Assembly (NCBI GenBank): GCA_025922755.1
Contig: JAICHE010000003.1
Span: forward strand, 1 to 19,221
Reading direction: 5' to 3'
Length of the DNA stretch: 19,221 bases
Source: Nitrososphaeraceae archaeon
GTDB taxonomy: Archaea > Thermoproteota > Nitrososphaeria > Nitrososphaerales > Nitrosopumilaceae
Shown here: positions 6,729-13,474 of the stretch, piece after piece
Position numbering within the stretch: the first letter of the stretch is position 1
How the letters are laid out: the number at the start of each line of letters is the position of its first letter
Notes under the pieces: generated by a model
What the model saw: only the letters and a program-made list of their open reading frames with translations
What the model was told of the DNA's origin: nothing
Database searches by the model: none
Program-made: the position numbers and the translations under genes

Positions 6729-7118
6729 ATGGGATTAGTAAAATCTATGGCAAAAGAAATGATGAAAGAAATTGGAAACAAATCAAGAGAATTCTATGAA
6801 TTTGTGTTGCCACCCGTAGATATGCATCTGGATGATAACAAACTTACATTATTGATTGATTTGCCTGGATTTGAGAAAAAAGATATCAAACTTTCATTGG
6901 ATGGTAATTTTTTATCTATTCAGGCTTGCAAAGAGGAAACAGAAGATAATCACCAGATGATTTGTAATCAACGACCAAATATTATCGATAAAAAAATTAG
7001 ATTACCAGTTGATGTAAATGATGAGGAGGATGCTGTAAGTTCTGCCAAATATTCTCAAGGCGTTTTAACAATTACGATTCCTGTTCATAAACATGGCAAA
7101 GATATCAAAATAGAGTAA
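6729..7118 (+). CDS. Small heat-shock protein (Hsp20/alpha-crystallin)
   Basis: A 129-residue ATP-independent chaperone that holds unfolding proteins in the cytoplasm. The alpha-crystallin domain runs from about residue 28 to 122: PPVDMHLDDNKLTLLIDLPG, FEKKDIKLSLDGNFLSIQA, and the conserved A-x(n)-GVLTITIP near residues 106-118. The C-terminus DIKIE contains the IxI motif (IKI) that links dimers into larger oligomers. The N-terminal arm is short and basic-amphipathic. The gene has its own TATA box (GTTTATAACC) and a probable leaderless start. It ends directly against the stop of the UbiB-family gene on the other strand with no gap (TAA|TTA). Confidence 0.9.
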   Translation: MGLVKSMAKEMMKEIGNKSREFYEFVLPPVDMHLDDNKLTLLIDLPGFEKKDIKLSLDGNFLSIQACKEETEDNHQMICNQRPNIIDKKIRLPVDVNDEEDAVSSAKYSQGVLTITIPVHKHGKDIKIE

Positions 7119-8681
7119 TTACTTTTTCCTGAATATAGTACAAATACTCATTATAACTAAAGAACCAATCATTCCGGATATTCCAAGAATTTCATTAGAA
7201 GAATACAATACTGCAGAACCAACAAAAATTGCAGCAGATAGTATACTTCCAGATAATAAAATGTTTGATTTTGGTTTTGCATTTAGTAGTTGAATTGATC
7301 TGTTATCATCAAGGAATTTTTTTAATTCAGGAGCGATGGAAATCGTTGCATCAATGGATTTAGCAAATCTTTGGAAGGAATATTTCAATTCTTCAATATA
7401 AGCATCTTTGATTAATTGTTCTTCTTCTAGAATTTCTCTTAATACTTTTACAAATTTAAAATCTACTTTATGCTGTTTGTAAATTCCTTCTATTATTGAT
7501 GCCATCCTCATGTATAGAGCAAGATTCTTTGGAAGAACAAATGGAAATCTACTCATGGTTCTATTTGCAAGTTCCATCAAGCTTTGTACTTCCATCTCAT
7601 CAGGTTTTCTTCCATGCATGGCACGAACGGTAAGCTCTATTCCTTTTTCTATAACTGAGCGATTAAAATCTGGAGTCAGCATCCCCAAGTCATTCATAGC
7701 ATTGACTGTCCTTGGAGGATCTTTCTCAACTAATGCCAAATAGAGTCGAATTAATCTCAATCTGGTTTCATCATCTAGTTTTCCAACCATTCCGTAATCA
7801 TAGAGAATTAATTTTCCATCGTTGGTAACAGAAATATTTCCAGGGTGGGGATCAGCGTGAAATAATGAATGTCGCAACAACATTGTAAAAAATACCTTAT
7901 GAACATCAATGACCAGTTTTTGCCTATCAATTCCTTTATCATCTAAGGCTTCTACATTCGTGACTTTAATTCCGGGAATGTATTCCATGGTCAATACATT
8001 TTCTGAGGAATAATCATCATAGACAGATGGAATTATTACTCTTTTGTTATTTTTCAAGTCTTGTTTGATTCTTTTGAGATTTGATGATTCATTTGTATAA
8101 TCCATCTCTTCATGGATTGTTTCAATAAATTGAGAAAGCATTGCCTTTGCAGAAAAGCGGAGATTAGGATCTACAAATCTTAGTGCTAGTGGAAGAATTT
8201 TCTTTAATACTTCAATATCTTCTGCAACCACTTTTTCAATTCCAGGTCGCTTAACTTTGATTACAATTTGTTGCCCAGAAATTGAACCGCGGTAAACTTG
8301 TCCGAGTGATGCACCAGATAATGGGTTAGGATCTATGTTATCAAACTTTTCCTTGAGAGGCCCAATGTCCTTTTCAATAATGGGTTTTACTTGATCAAAT
8401 GGTGCAGCTGGAACCTTGTCTTGTAGTTTAGATAATTCTTCTAAGTAGGGTTGTGGTAAAATATCAGCTCTTGATGAAAGCCACTGTCCAAGCTTTATGT
8501 AAACTGGACCTAATGTGATGAAGGTGTTTAACACCTTTTGAGCATTTTTACGATATCGTTCAGTATCAATATTTTTTCCCTCCTGCCTGACCCAAGTACG
8601 CCGGTCTTTTCTTAATGCCAAAATGGATGGTAGTAATTTAATTAAAACTTGAAAGGTCCTTATGGTCGACAAAAAGATCAC
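7119..8681 (-). CDS. ABC1/UbiB-family atypical kinase, membrane anchored
   Basis: A 520-residue UbiB/COQ8/AarF-type protein kinase-like ATPase. Visible motifs: the family's KLGQ (63-66) in IKLGQWLSSRAD, the Ala-rich nucleotide loop SGASLGQVYRG (122-132), Lys142 in VIKVKRPG, Glu/Asp-rich EEMDYTNE (191-198), HADPHPGNI (275-283) with the metal-binding Asn, and YDYGMVG (294-300) with the DFG-equivalent Asp. Near the C-terminus are two membrane helices (about 473-515). In bacteria and mitochondria the family supports ubiquinone synthesis; archaea of this kind use other quinones, so the target here is unknown. The GTG start overlaps the upstream gene by 4 bases (GTGA). However, GGAGTGATC resembles a ribosome-binding site and would favour TTG at 8672, three codons later. 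Confidence 0.88.
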   Translation of the reverse strand: MIFLSTIRTFQVLIKLLPSILALRKDRRTWVRQEGKNIDTERYRKNAQKVLNTFITLGPVYIKLGQWLSSRADILPQPYLEELSKLQDKVPAAPFDQVKPIIEKDIGPLKEKFDNIDPNPLSGASLGQVYRGSISGQQIVIKVKRPGIEKVVAEDIEVLKKILPLALRFVDPNLRFSAKAMLSQFIETIHEEMDYTNESSNLKRIKQDLKNNKRVIIPSVYDDYSSENVLTMEYIPGIKVTNVEALDDKGIDRQKLVIDVHKVFFTMLLRHSLFHADPHPGNISVTNDGKLILYDYGMVGKLDDETRLRLIRLYLALVEKDPPRTVNAMNDLGMLTPDFNRSVIEKGIELTVRAMHGRKPDEMEVQSLMELANRTMSRFPFVLPKNLALYMRMASIIEGIYKQHKVDFKFVKVLREILEEEQLIKDAYIEELKYSFQRFAKSIDATISIAPELKKFLDDNRSIQLLNAKPKSNILLSGSILSAAIFVGSAVLYSSNEILGISGMIGSLVIMSICTIFRKK

Positions 8682-9064
8682 TCCAAATAGTTTTTAATTT
8701 TTTTTGTTGATGTATATCCAATATATCCAGCTATCAAAGATGAAAATAAACTAGATGTTACGGAAGGTTTTTTTGCTTTGTTTTTATTAAAATATGATTT
8801 TCCAATTTGGGATCCGCCAAAAATTGCACATGCTAAACCCACCAATACTTCTGGTGCATCAAAAATTAAATGACCCAGTGGATCCTTACGTGGATCAACT
8901 TTGTCTGTGTGGACCAAAAATTTATCTTCATATTCTCTAATGTGCAAATTACCATATCGATACTGTTTTTTTGCGCCATTTTTTTTTCCAAGGAATGTTT
9001 CTTCTGCACCATTCAACATGAATTCTCGTATTTCCTTAGGAACTACAATCTCATCCCTAGGCAT
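8678..9064 (-). CDS. Unknown membrane protein coupled to UbiB-like gene
   Basis: A 128-residue protein of unknown family. The first 65 residues are soluble and charged (PRDEIVVPKEIREFMLNGAE, later YRYGNLHIREYEDKFLVHTD). Two likely membrane helices follow at about 66-87 and 103-119, joined by a lysine-rich loop (NKNKAKK) and ending in a basic tail. It is the first gene of a two-gene operon and overlaps the UbiB-family start by 4 bases, so the two products are made together. Since both have two membrane helices, a partnership is reasonable. A TATA box GAATATAAGC sits about 26 bases before the ATG, so the mRNA is probably leaderless. Confidence 0.75.
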   Translation of the reverse strand: MPRDEIVVPKEIREFMLNGAEETFLGKKNGAKKQYRYGNLHIREYEDKFLVHTDKVDPRKDPLGHLIFDAPEVLVGLACAIFGGSQIGKSYFNKNKAKKPSVTSSLFSSLIAGYIGYTSTKKIKNYLE

Positions 9065-9084
9065 GATCGCAAGATCTACTAATT

Positions 9085-9106
9085 GCTTATATTCTTAGTT
9101 ATAGAG
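9085..9106. promoter_or_regulatory. Back-to-back TATA boxes of divergent genes
   Basis: On the minus strand GAATATAAGC (9085-9094) is centred 26 bases before the ATG at 9064. On the plus strand GTTATAGAG (9098-9106) is centred about 28 bases before the ATG at 9130. Both fit leaderless transcripts. With only a few bases between the two boxes, TBP binding at one may compete with the other. Confidence 0.55.
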
Positions 9107-9129
9107 GTTAGCCTTAATTTATTCAGTAG

Positions 9130-9387
9130 ATGTATTTAGAAATTAAAAACATACAGTGGTTTTTTATCAGTCTGATATTATTGATTGTGGGTGCTTTTAT
9201 TGTAATTTTTGATTATCCACAAATTCAATTTTTTGATAATTTAGATGATCAATCGTATTATTTTTTAGATGAAGAAAAAAAGAATATTCATCAAAGATTA
9301 AAAATTGAATTTTCAGTAGGTGTGGTTTTTGTTTTGTCTGGATTAATTTTATCCCTTATTTCCATATTTTGGAATTTCAAAAAATAA
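9130..9387 (+). CDS. Small two-helix membrane protein, unknown
   Basis: An 85-residue protein with membrane helices at about 9-28 (WFFISLILLIVGAFIVIF) and 57-80 (EFSVGVVFVLSGLILSLISI). Between them is a polar, acidic loop of about 28 residues (FFDNLDDQSYYFLDEEKK). The short basic ends suggest both termini are inside and the acidic loop is outside. No known family recognised. ATG start, with a plus-strand TATA box placed for leaderless transcription. The gap to the next gene is 82 bases. Confidence 0.65.
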   Translation: MYLEIKNIQWFFISLILLIVGAFIVIFDYPQIQFFDNLDDQSYYFLDEEKKNIHQRLKIEFSVGVVFVLSGLILSLISIFWNFKK

Positions 9388-9469
9388 ACTAGATGTTGTG
9401 ATAATTACCAAAGATGCTACAAATGATACATAACTCTTAAAAATTTAATTTTATAATCTAAATCAAGAT

Positions 9470-9775
9470 ATGGATTACCATGTAATGGATTATCAAACTG
9501 TCATTAAGCGAATTGAATCTTACATGAGTAAATTTGAGGGGGATTATCCAGATTGGTATTTTGGAATCACAAAAGATCTAGATGAGAAATTGTTTGAATC
9601 ACATAAAGTGGAGGAAGATGGAACATGGATTGCATTTGGTGCAGATACAGAAGAGGTGGCAAAAAAAATTGAAAAATATTTCCTAGATAAAAAAACTGAT
9701 GGAAATCCTACTCAATTAGAAGAAGGTGCTAGAATAGTTTATGCTTACAAAAAAAATGCTAAAACTACTCCATGA
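9470..9775 (+). CDS. Conserved-looking protein, possible GIY-YIG-like fold
   Basis: A 101-residue soluble protein. The core WYFGITKDLDEKLFESHKV (about 29-47) resembles the start of GIY-YIG-like domains, where 'Y-x-GIT-x-D...RL-x-EH' is a common pattern, followed by WIAFGADTEEVAKKIEKYFL and a C-terminal ARIVYAYKK strand. Similar short phage and bacterial proteins with 'GIT.D...LF..H' and 'VYAYKK' exist in my memory, but the catalytic residues of true nucleases are not clear here, so function is not assigned. The start is uncertain: ATG at 9470 or ATG at 9485 (MDYQTVIKR). The two starts lie in a direct repeat ATGGATTA. The TATA-like TTTATAATC at 9450-9458 fits the second better. Confidence 0.7.
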   Translation: MDYHVMDYQTVIKRIESYMSKFEGDYPDWYFGITKDLDEKLFESHKVEEDGTWIAFGADTEEVAKKIEKYFLDKKTDGNPTQLEEGARIVYAYKKNAKTTP

Positions 9776-9832
9776 AAATAAATCAAAATTAAGGGCATCA
9801 TGAATTTGAGAAATGGATTTAATCTTGATAAA

Positions 9833-10030
9833 TTAGTTTTTAGAGTCTTTTAGTTTTTCTTTATTAAAAAGAATGAAACTCGCTAAAAATGCAATTAACA
9901 TGGCAATGCCTGTAACATATGCAAAATTAAATCCATCACCAGGGTGATCCTGTTCATGATAGGTGTGAATTAGAAATGTTGCAACCAGTAAAATTATACC
10001 TAAAATTGTTAGTTTTTGATGTAATTCCAT
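9833..10030 (-). CDS. 65-residue two-helix membrane protein, His-rich loop
   Basis: A small membrane protein with helices at about 6-22 and 38-56 and a loop HTYHEQDHPGDGFNF between them. The loop carries three His and several acidic residues and probably faces outside, because the C-terminus is lysine-rich (KEKLKDSKN). It might bind a metal ion, but this is only inferred from composition. I chose ATG at 10030. A longer frame from TTG at 10048 exists, but the TATA box ATATATC (10051-10057) is centred 24 bases before 10030 and only 6 before 10048, so the shorter, leaderless form is much more likely. Family not recognised. Confidence 0.65.
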   Translation of the reverse strand: MELHQKLTILGIILLVATFLIHTYHEQDHPGDGFNFAYVTGIAMLIAFLASFILFNKEKLKDSKN

Positions 10031-10050
10031 AAAAATTTGAGTTTTCAAAT

Positions 10051-10057
10051 GATATAT
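10051..10057 (-). promoter_or_regulatory. TATA box setting the start at 10030
   Basis: The minus strand reads ATATATC. The centre is 24 bases from ATG at 10030 but would overlap the region needed for a start at 10048. It therefore decides between the two possible start codons. Confidence 0.45.
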
Positions 10058-10171
10058 GAATTTAGAAATTTTGATGTTGGAGTTTATTGTTCTTCCATTT
10101 TAGATAGTGACTATTAGGCTTAATCTCACAGAGGATCAATGAGAAATTTCAGATGTATTGAGATTTGAGTT

Positions 10172-11476
10172 TTAACTGGCATCAATTTCCTGTTTTTTTC
10201 GTCTACGCAACAAAATTATCCCAACAATTATAGCAATAATGATTGGTATGGCAATCATCATTGTATTATCTTCAGATTCTTCATCGTTCGATGGTTCTTC
10301 TACAAATATAGTAGTCTCATATGGAACAAAAATTTCGTCACGTACATTATCTTTGTATCTTACAGTAATTTTAATGTCATGTTCTCCATATTGAGGTTCT
10401 CCCTCAAATTCAAGAGGTATGTTAAATGGTACTGGCGCATCAATTTCTATTTCATCAATAAATTGAGATTGTTTTTTGATATTTGAATCACCTAATGGCT
10501 CTAAGGCTACAAATCCAAATAATGCATCTTCGTTTCCTTCATTGATAATTTCACCAACTACCATTTGAGTATCTGATAATTCTATTACATCTATTCCATA
10601 TACTGTAAGGTCTATGAATCCTTTAATGTAGAAATCAACGATTTTGTTTATGGTACGTTGATCTCCATGGGCATTGTAATACGATATTGATAATGGAATA
10701 CGTAATGTATCATCCTTTAGATTTTCAGGAATATATACAGTAGCTGTAAGATATCTGGAGGATTTAGGAGGAATATTTCCAACATCCCAATTTGATTCCA
10801 AGATAACCACATTTTCGACATTAGTAGTAGAGGTGGTAGTAGAGGCCATTTCTGTTTGAGTGTTGGTAGTAACAATATCTACACTAGAAATGGGAGCTGT
10901 TCCATCATTAGAGATTTCAATAGTAACCTCATTCGTTTTAAGGGATGTTAGAAAAGGTTCTAATGCTTTAACGTTAATTACACTGTCACCTGTCACTTTG
11001 AATTCAATATCAGAAAATGAAGTTCTTACTCCAGATTCACGTAATCTAGAATAATCTACTTTAACTGTGCCAGGATATTGTTGGATTTGCACATTTTTAT
11101 CAATATTAACAAAAAAGGTCAAATGAAAATTATCGCCAGCAAGAGAATTAGAGTCACCATCTGCAAGTATTACAGATCTTGGTCCATTTGTGCCTGAAAA
11201 GCCCATTGGGAGTGAAAGTTGTCCTTTAATTCCTGTAATGTCTTGAGTCCCAACATTTGCAAAAACAACTGTAAAAGGAACATTATCGTCTCCTGGTTCT
11301 GCTTCAATTTTTTCATCTATAGTTCCAAAGTATGCATCAAGGAATTTTACATCACCAAAGTCACGTTCAAAAGGTGAGTCTCCAAATCCTGAGCTTGTTT
11401 GAGCAAAGATATCATTAATTCCAAATGGAATGATTAGTAATGCTGTAATCGAAAATAGAATTTGTAAATTAATCAT
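10172..11476 (-). CDS. Exported, anchored S-layer/CARDB-like protein of ABC operon
   Basis: A 434-residue protein with a signal peptide (residues 1-25, likely cut after IFA before QTSSG), a long extracellular beta-rich part and a C-terminal membrane helix (about 405-421) followed by RRRKK, so it is anchored with the bulk outside. The outer part looks like several CARDB/NEW3-type Ig-like modules as in archaeal COG1361 proteins: AEPGDDNVPFTVVFANVGT (about 59-77), KTNEVTIEISNDGTAPISSV (about 181-200), then NEGNEDALFGFVAL near 317-330. A Ser/Thr-rich stretch (ASTTTSTTN) may be glycosylated. Its ATG overlaps the ATPase stop by 4 bases (ATGA). It is the third gene of the operon and could act like the periplasmic adaptor of MacAB-type pumps, but this is inferred only from position and topology. 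Confidence 0.8.
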   Translation of the reverse strand: MINLQILFSITALLIIPFGINDIFAQTSSGFGDSPFERDFGDVKFLDAYFGTIDEKIEAEPGDDNVPFTVVFANVGTQDITGIKGQLSLPMGFSGTNGPRSVILADGDSNSLAGDNFHLTFFVNIDKNVQIQQYPGTVKVDYSRLRESGVRTSFSDIEFKVTGDSVINVKALEPFLTSLKTNEVTIEISNDGTAPISSVDIVTTNTQTEMASTTTSTTNVENVVILESNWDVGNIPPKSSRYLTATVYIPENLKDDTLRIPLSISYYNAHGDQRTINKIVDFYIKGFIDLTVYGIDVIELSDTQMVVGEIINEGNEDALFGFVALEPLGDSNIKKQSQFIDEIEIDAPVPFNIPLEFEGEPQYGEHDIKITVRYKDNVRDEIFVPYETTIFVEEPSNDEESEDNTMMIAIPIIIAIIVGIILLRRRKKQEIDAS

Positions 11477-12177
11477 ACTGTTACCTCCATTTCTATAGGT
11501 TGATCTCCGTCAAAGGCTCTTCCATCTTTAATTGTAATTATTTTGTCAACATCACCAAACTCATCAGGTTCGTGAGTAACAATAACAAAAGTTTGATTAA
11601 GTTTTTTTGCCATTGATTTCATTAAATGAACAACTGTTTCAGAAGTTACTGAATCTAAATTTCCTGTAGGTTCATCGGCTAAAACAATTGATGGACTATT
11701 GACTAATCCTCTAGCAATTGCTACTCTTTGAGCTTGGCCACCAGAAATTTTATTGGCTCGTTTATTCATTTGAGACTCTAATCCCACTGTTTTTAGAAGT
11801 TCTTTTGCATCTTTCTCAGCAGAACCATTAGTTCCCGCTATTTGTCGTGGAAGTAAGACATTTTCTAAAACCGTAAGATCAGTAAGTAGATTTGAAAATT
11901 GGAAAATAAAACCTAATTTTTTATTTCTAAATGCAGAGATTTGATTTTCACTGAGTTTAGTGGTGTCGATTCCATCAATGAAGATTTTACCTTTAGTTGG
12001 ACGATCTAACAAACCTATCATGTTAAGAAGTGTAGATTTTCCTGATCCTGAACTCCCGACAACTAAAACAAATTGACCTTTTTCTATTGAGAAAGTTGCG
12101 TTGTCTAATGCCTTTACTTTATTTTCTCCAGTACCATAGGTTTTGGTTAAGTTACTTACTTCTAAAACCTTAGACAG
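11473..12177 (-). CDS. ABC transporter ATPase, MacB/LolD type, CTG start
   Basis: A 234-residue ATPase that powers the neighbouring MacB/FtsX-like permease. All motifs are present: Walker A GSSGSGKST (ending about 25 codons before the Met at 12021), Q-loop FIFQFSNLL, signature SGGQAQRVAIARGL, Walker B SIVLADEPTGNLDS and the H-loop VIVTHEP. Starting at the first ATG (12021) would remove Walker A and leave a useless 182-residue fragment. Upstream of that ATG the frame is open to a TGA at 12181-12183 and contains no ATG, GTG or TTG. The best start is CTG at 12177 (LSKVLEVSNLTKTYG), which gives normal family length. GGAGG lies 9 bases before it, within GGAGGCGAT, one mismatch from the expected ribosome-binding sequence. 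The start overlaps the permease gene by 8 bases. Confidence 0.85.
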   Translation of the reverse strand: MSKVLEVSNLTKTYGTGENKVKALDNATFSIEKGQFVLVVGSSGSGKSTLLNMIGLLDRPTKGKIFIDGIDTTKLSENQISAFRNKKLGFIFQFSNLLTDLTVLENVLLPRQIAGTNGSAEKDAKELLKTVGLESQMNKRANKISGGQAQRVAIARGLVNSPSIVLADEPTGNLDSVTSETVVHLMKSMAKKLNQTFVIVTHEPDEFGDVDKIITIKDGRAFDGDQPIEMEVTV

Positions 12178-13357
12178 TTCTCATCGCCTCCACTGGAAGA
12201 AGTTTTGTTGCGCGATAGGATGGATAAAGAGACGCAATTATGGCTAATGAGAAAGATGTTAAGGCAGTTTGAATAATTTTTTCCCAATTGAATGACACCT
12301 CAAGTGGAAGACTGTTGTTGAAGGACATTTTTGTCTCCTTTGCATAAAATGTGTAACCTAATCCTGCAGCTGTACCCACACCAGCACCAATTGCACCAAT
12401 AATCATTCCTTGAAAGATAAAGATAATTAGAATATCTTTTCTTTTTGCACCAATTGACCTCATCACACCAATTTCTCTTGTTTTTCCATTTACGAGCATC
12501 ATTTGAATTGTAACAATTGCAAAGGCTGATGACATCATACCAAAGTATCCAATCATGTTTATCATTGCAATTCCTGATCTAAATCCAGCTAATTGCTCTT
12601 CTGCAGATTCTTCTATAGTTTCAGCAATAAAATCATCATTTGGAAATGCAGTCAAAAAGAATTCTTTTACTTCAAATGCTTTAGAAGGATCATTTAGTTT
12701 TACAATAAATGATCCCGATTCTCCATCTCTACCCATCATGTCACGTAATGTGTCAATGTGCATTACAACACTGTAATCAAAACCTTGACCCCCTGGTGAT
12801 TTTACAATTCCTGCAACGTTGAATCGTCTGATTTGGTCTTCACCAGTACGGTCTACAATAAGGAGTTTTAAACTGTCACCTACCTGTGCATCTCCAAGAT
12901 CTCTTGCAACGTTAGTTCCTAAAACAACTGAATTTCGATTTATTACATAAGTTCCATCTGCAACAGTTTCATGAACAGTAGATGCTTTTACATCTCTGTA
13001 AGGATCAACACCAATTACAGGAACTCTTGTTTCTTCAATTAATTTTCCATTTTTTGTCATGTTAATTTCAGCGGAGGATGACAACCGCGGTGTTGCACCT
13101 TGGACGTATGGTATTCTCTCAAACCAATTGGCTAATGCTAAATCAGACTTGTCTATGTAATCTGCCTCATCTGTTACAAGTATGTCACCATTACGATAAT
13201 TGCTAATATCTCGTACAATTGCGTCAAATAATCCTTGAAAAATAACAAAATTAACATGAATTACCAAAATGCCAATGGTTACAGCTAGTACAGCGCCAAT
13301 TAGACTTCCTTTTTTATTGAAAAGCATCCTCTTTGCCAGACGGAGTCTATATTCCAT
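12170..13357 (-). CDS. ABC transporter permease, MacB/FtsX type
   Basis: A 395-residue membrane protein of the MacB/LolC/FtsX type. A first helix (about 18-36, SLIGAVLAVTIGILVIHVNF) is followed by a large extracellular MacB-type domain of about 220 residues, then three helices near 268-290, 318-345 and 360-385, and the family's C-terminal motif LLPVEAMR. Between helices lies the conserved cytoplasmic loop TREIGVMRSIGAKRKDIL, the coupling segment that contacts the ATPase. Such transporters are usually mechanotransmitters or exporters rather than importers. I chose ATG at 13357 (MEYRLRLAKRM); the frame stays open upstream, but a TATA box (TATTATATATC) centred 26 bases before it points to a leaderless start there. 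First gene of a three-gene operon; its stop overlaps the ATPase start. Confidence 0.88.
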   Translation of the reverse strand: MEYRLRLAKRMLFNKKGSLIGAVLAVTIGILVIHVNFVIFQGLFDAIVRDISNYRNGDILVTDEADYIDKSDLALANWFERIPYVQGATPRLSSSAEINMTKNGKLIEETRVPVIGVDPYRDVKASTVHETVADGTYVINRNSVVLGTNVARDLGDAQVGDSLKLLIVDRTGEDQIRRFNVAGIVKSPGGQGFDYSVVMHIDTLRDMMGRDGESGSFIVKLNDPSKAFEVKEFFLTAFPNDDFIAETIEESAEEQLAGFRSGIAMINMIGYFGMMSSAFAIVTIQMMLVNGKTREIGVMRSIGAKRKDILIIFIFQGMIIGAIGAGVGTAAGLGYTFYAKETKMSFNNSLPLEVSFNWEKIIQTALTSFSLAIIASLYPSYRATKLLPVEAMRTV

Positions 13358-13370
13358 GAATAAACTTCTT

Positions 13371-13429
13371 TCTGTCTGATATATAATATCTATGTTGTCT
13401 AGTGCTAACATTATAGACAATTTTATAAG
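13371..13429. promoter_or_regulatory. Divergent promoters with inverted-repeat operator
   Basis: This region separates the ABC operon (-) from the Lrp-like regulator (+). The minus TATA box lies at 13379-13388 and the plus TATA box TTTTATAAG at 13421-13429. Between them is a perfect 7-base inverted repeat, TTGTCTA (13395-13401) and TAGACAA (13414-13420), with a 12-base spacer. A further TGTCT half-site is at 13373-13377. The right arm touches the regulator's TATA box, and the left arm lies just upstream of the transporter's. A protein bound here would block or adjust both promoters; the neighbouring Lrp-type protein is the obvious candidate. Confidence 0.5.
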
Positions 13430-13474
13430 AGATTGGTTCATTTTGAATTGTATAGGGATCAAGAAGGTGCTAAA

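Noticed and set aside
8870..9098. Two overlapping plus-strand frames (70 and 65 codons)
   Set aside because: Both are antisense to the 128-residue membrane protein gene, which has a better promoter and is coupled to the UbiB-like gene.
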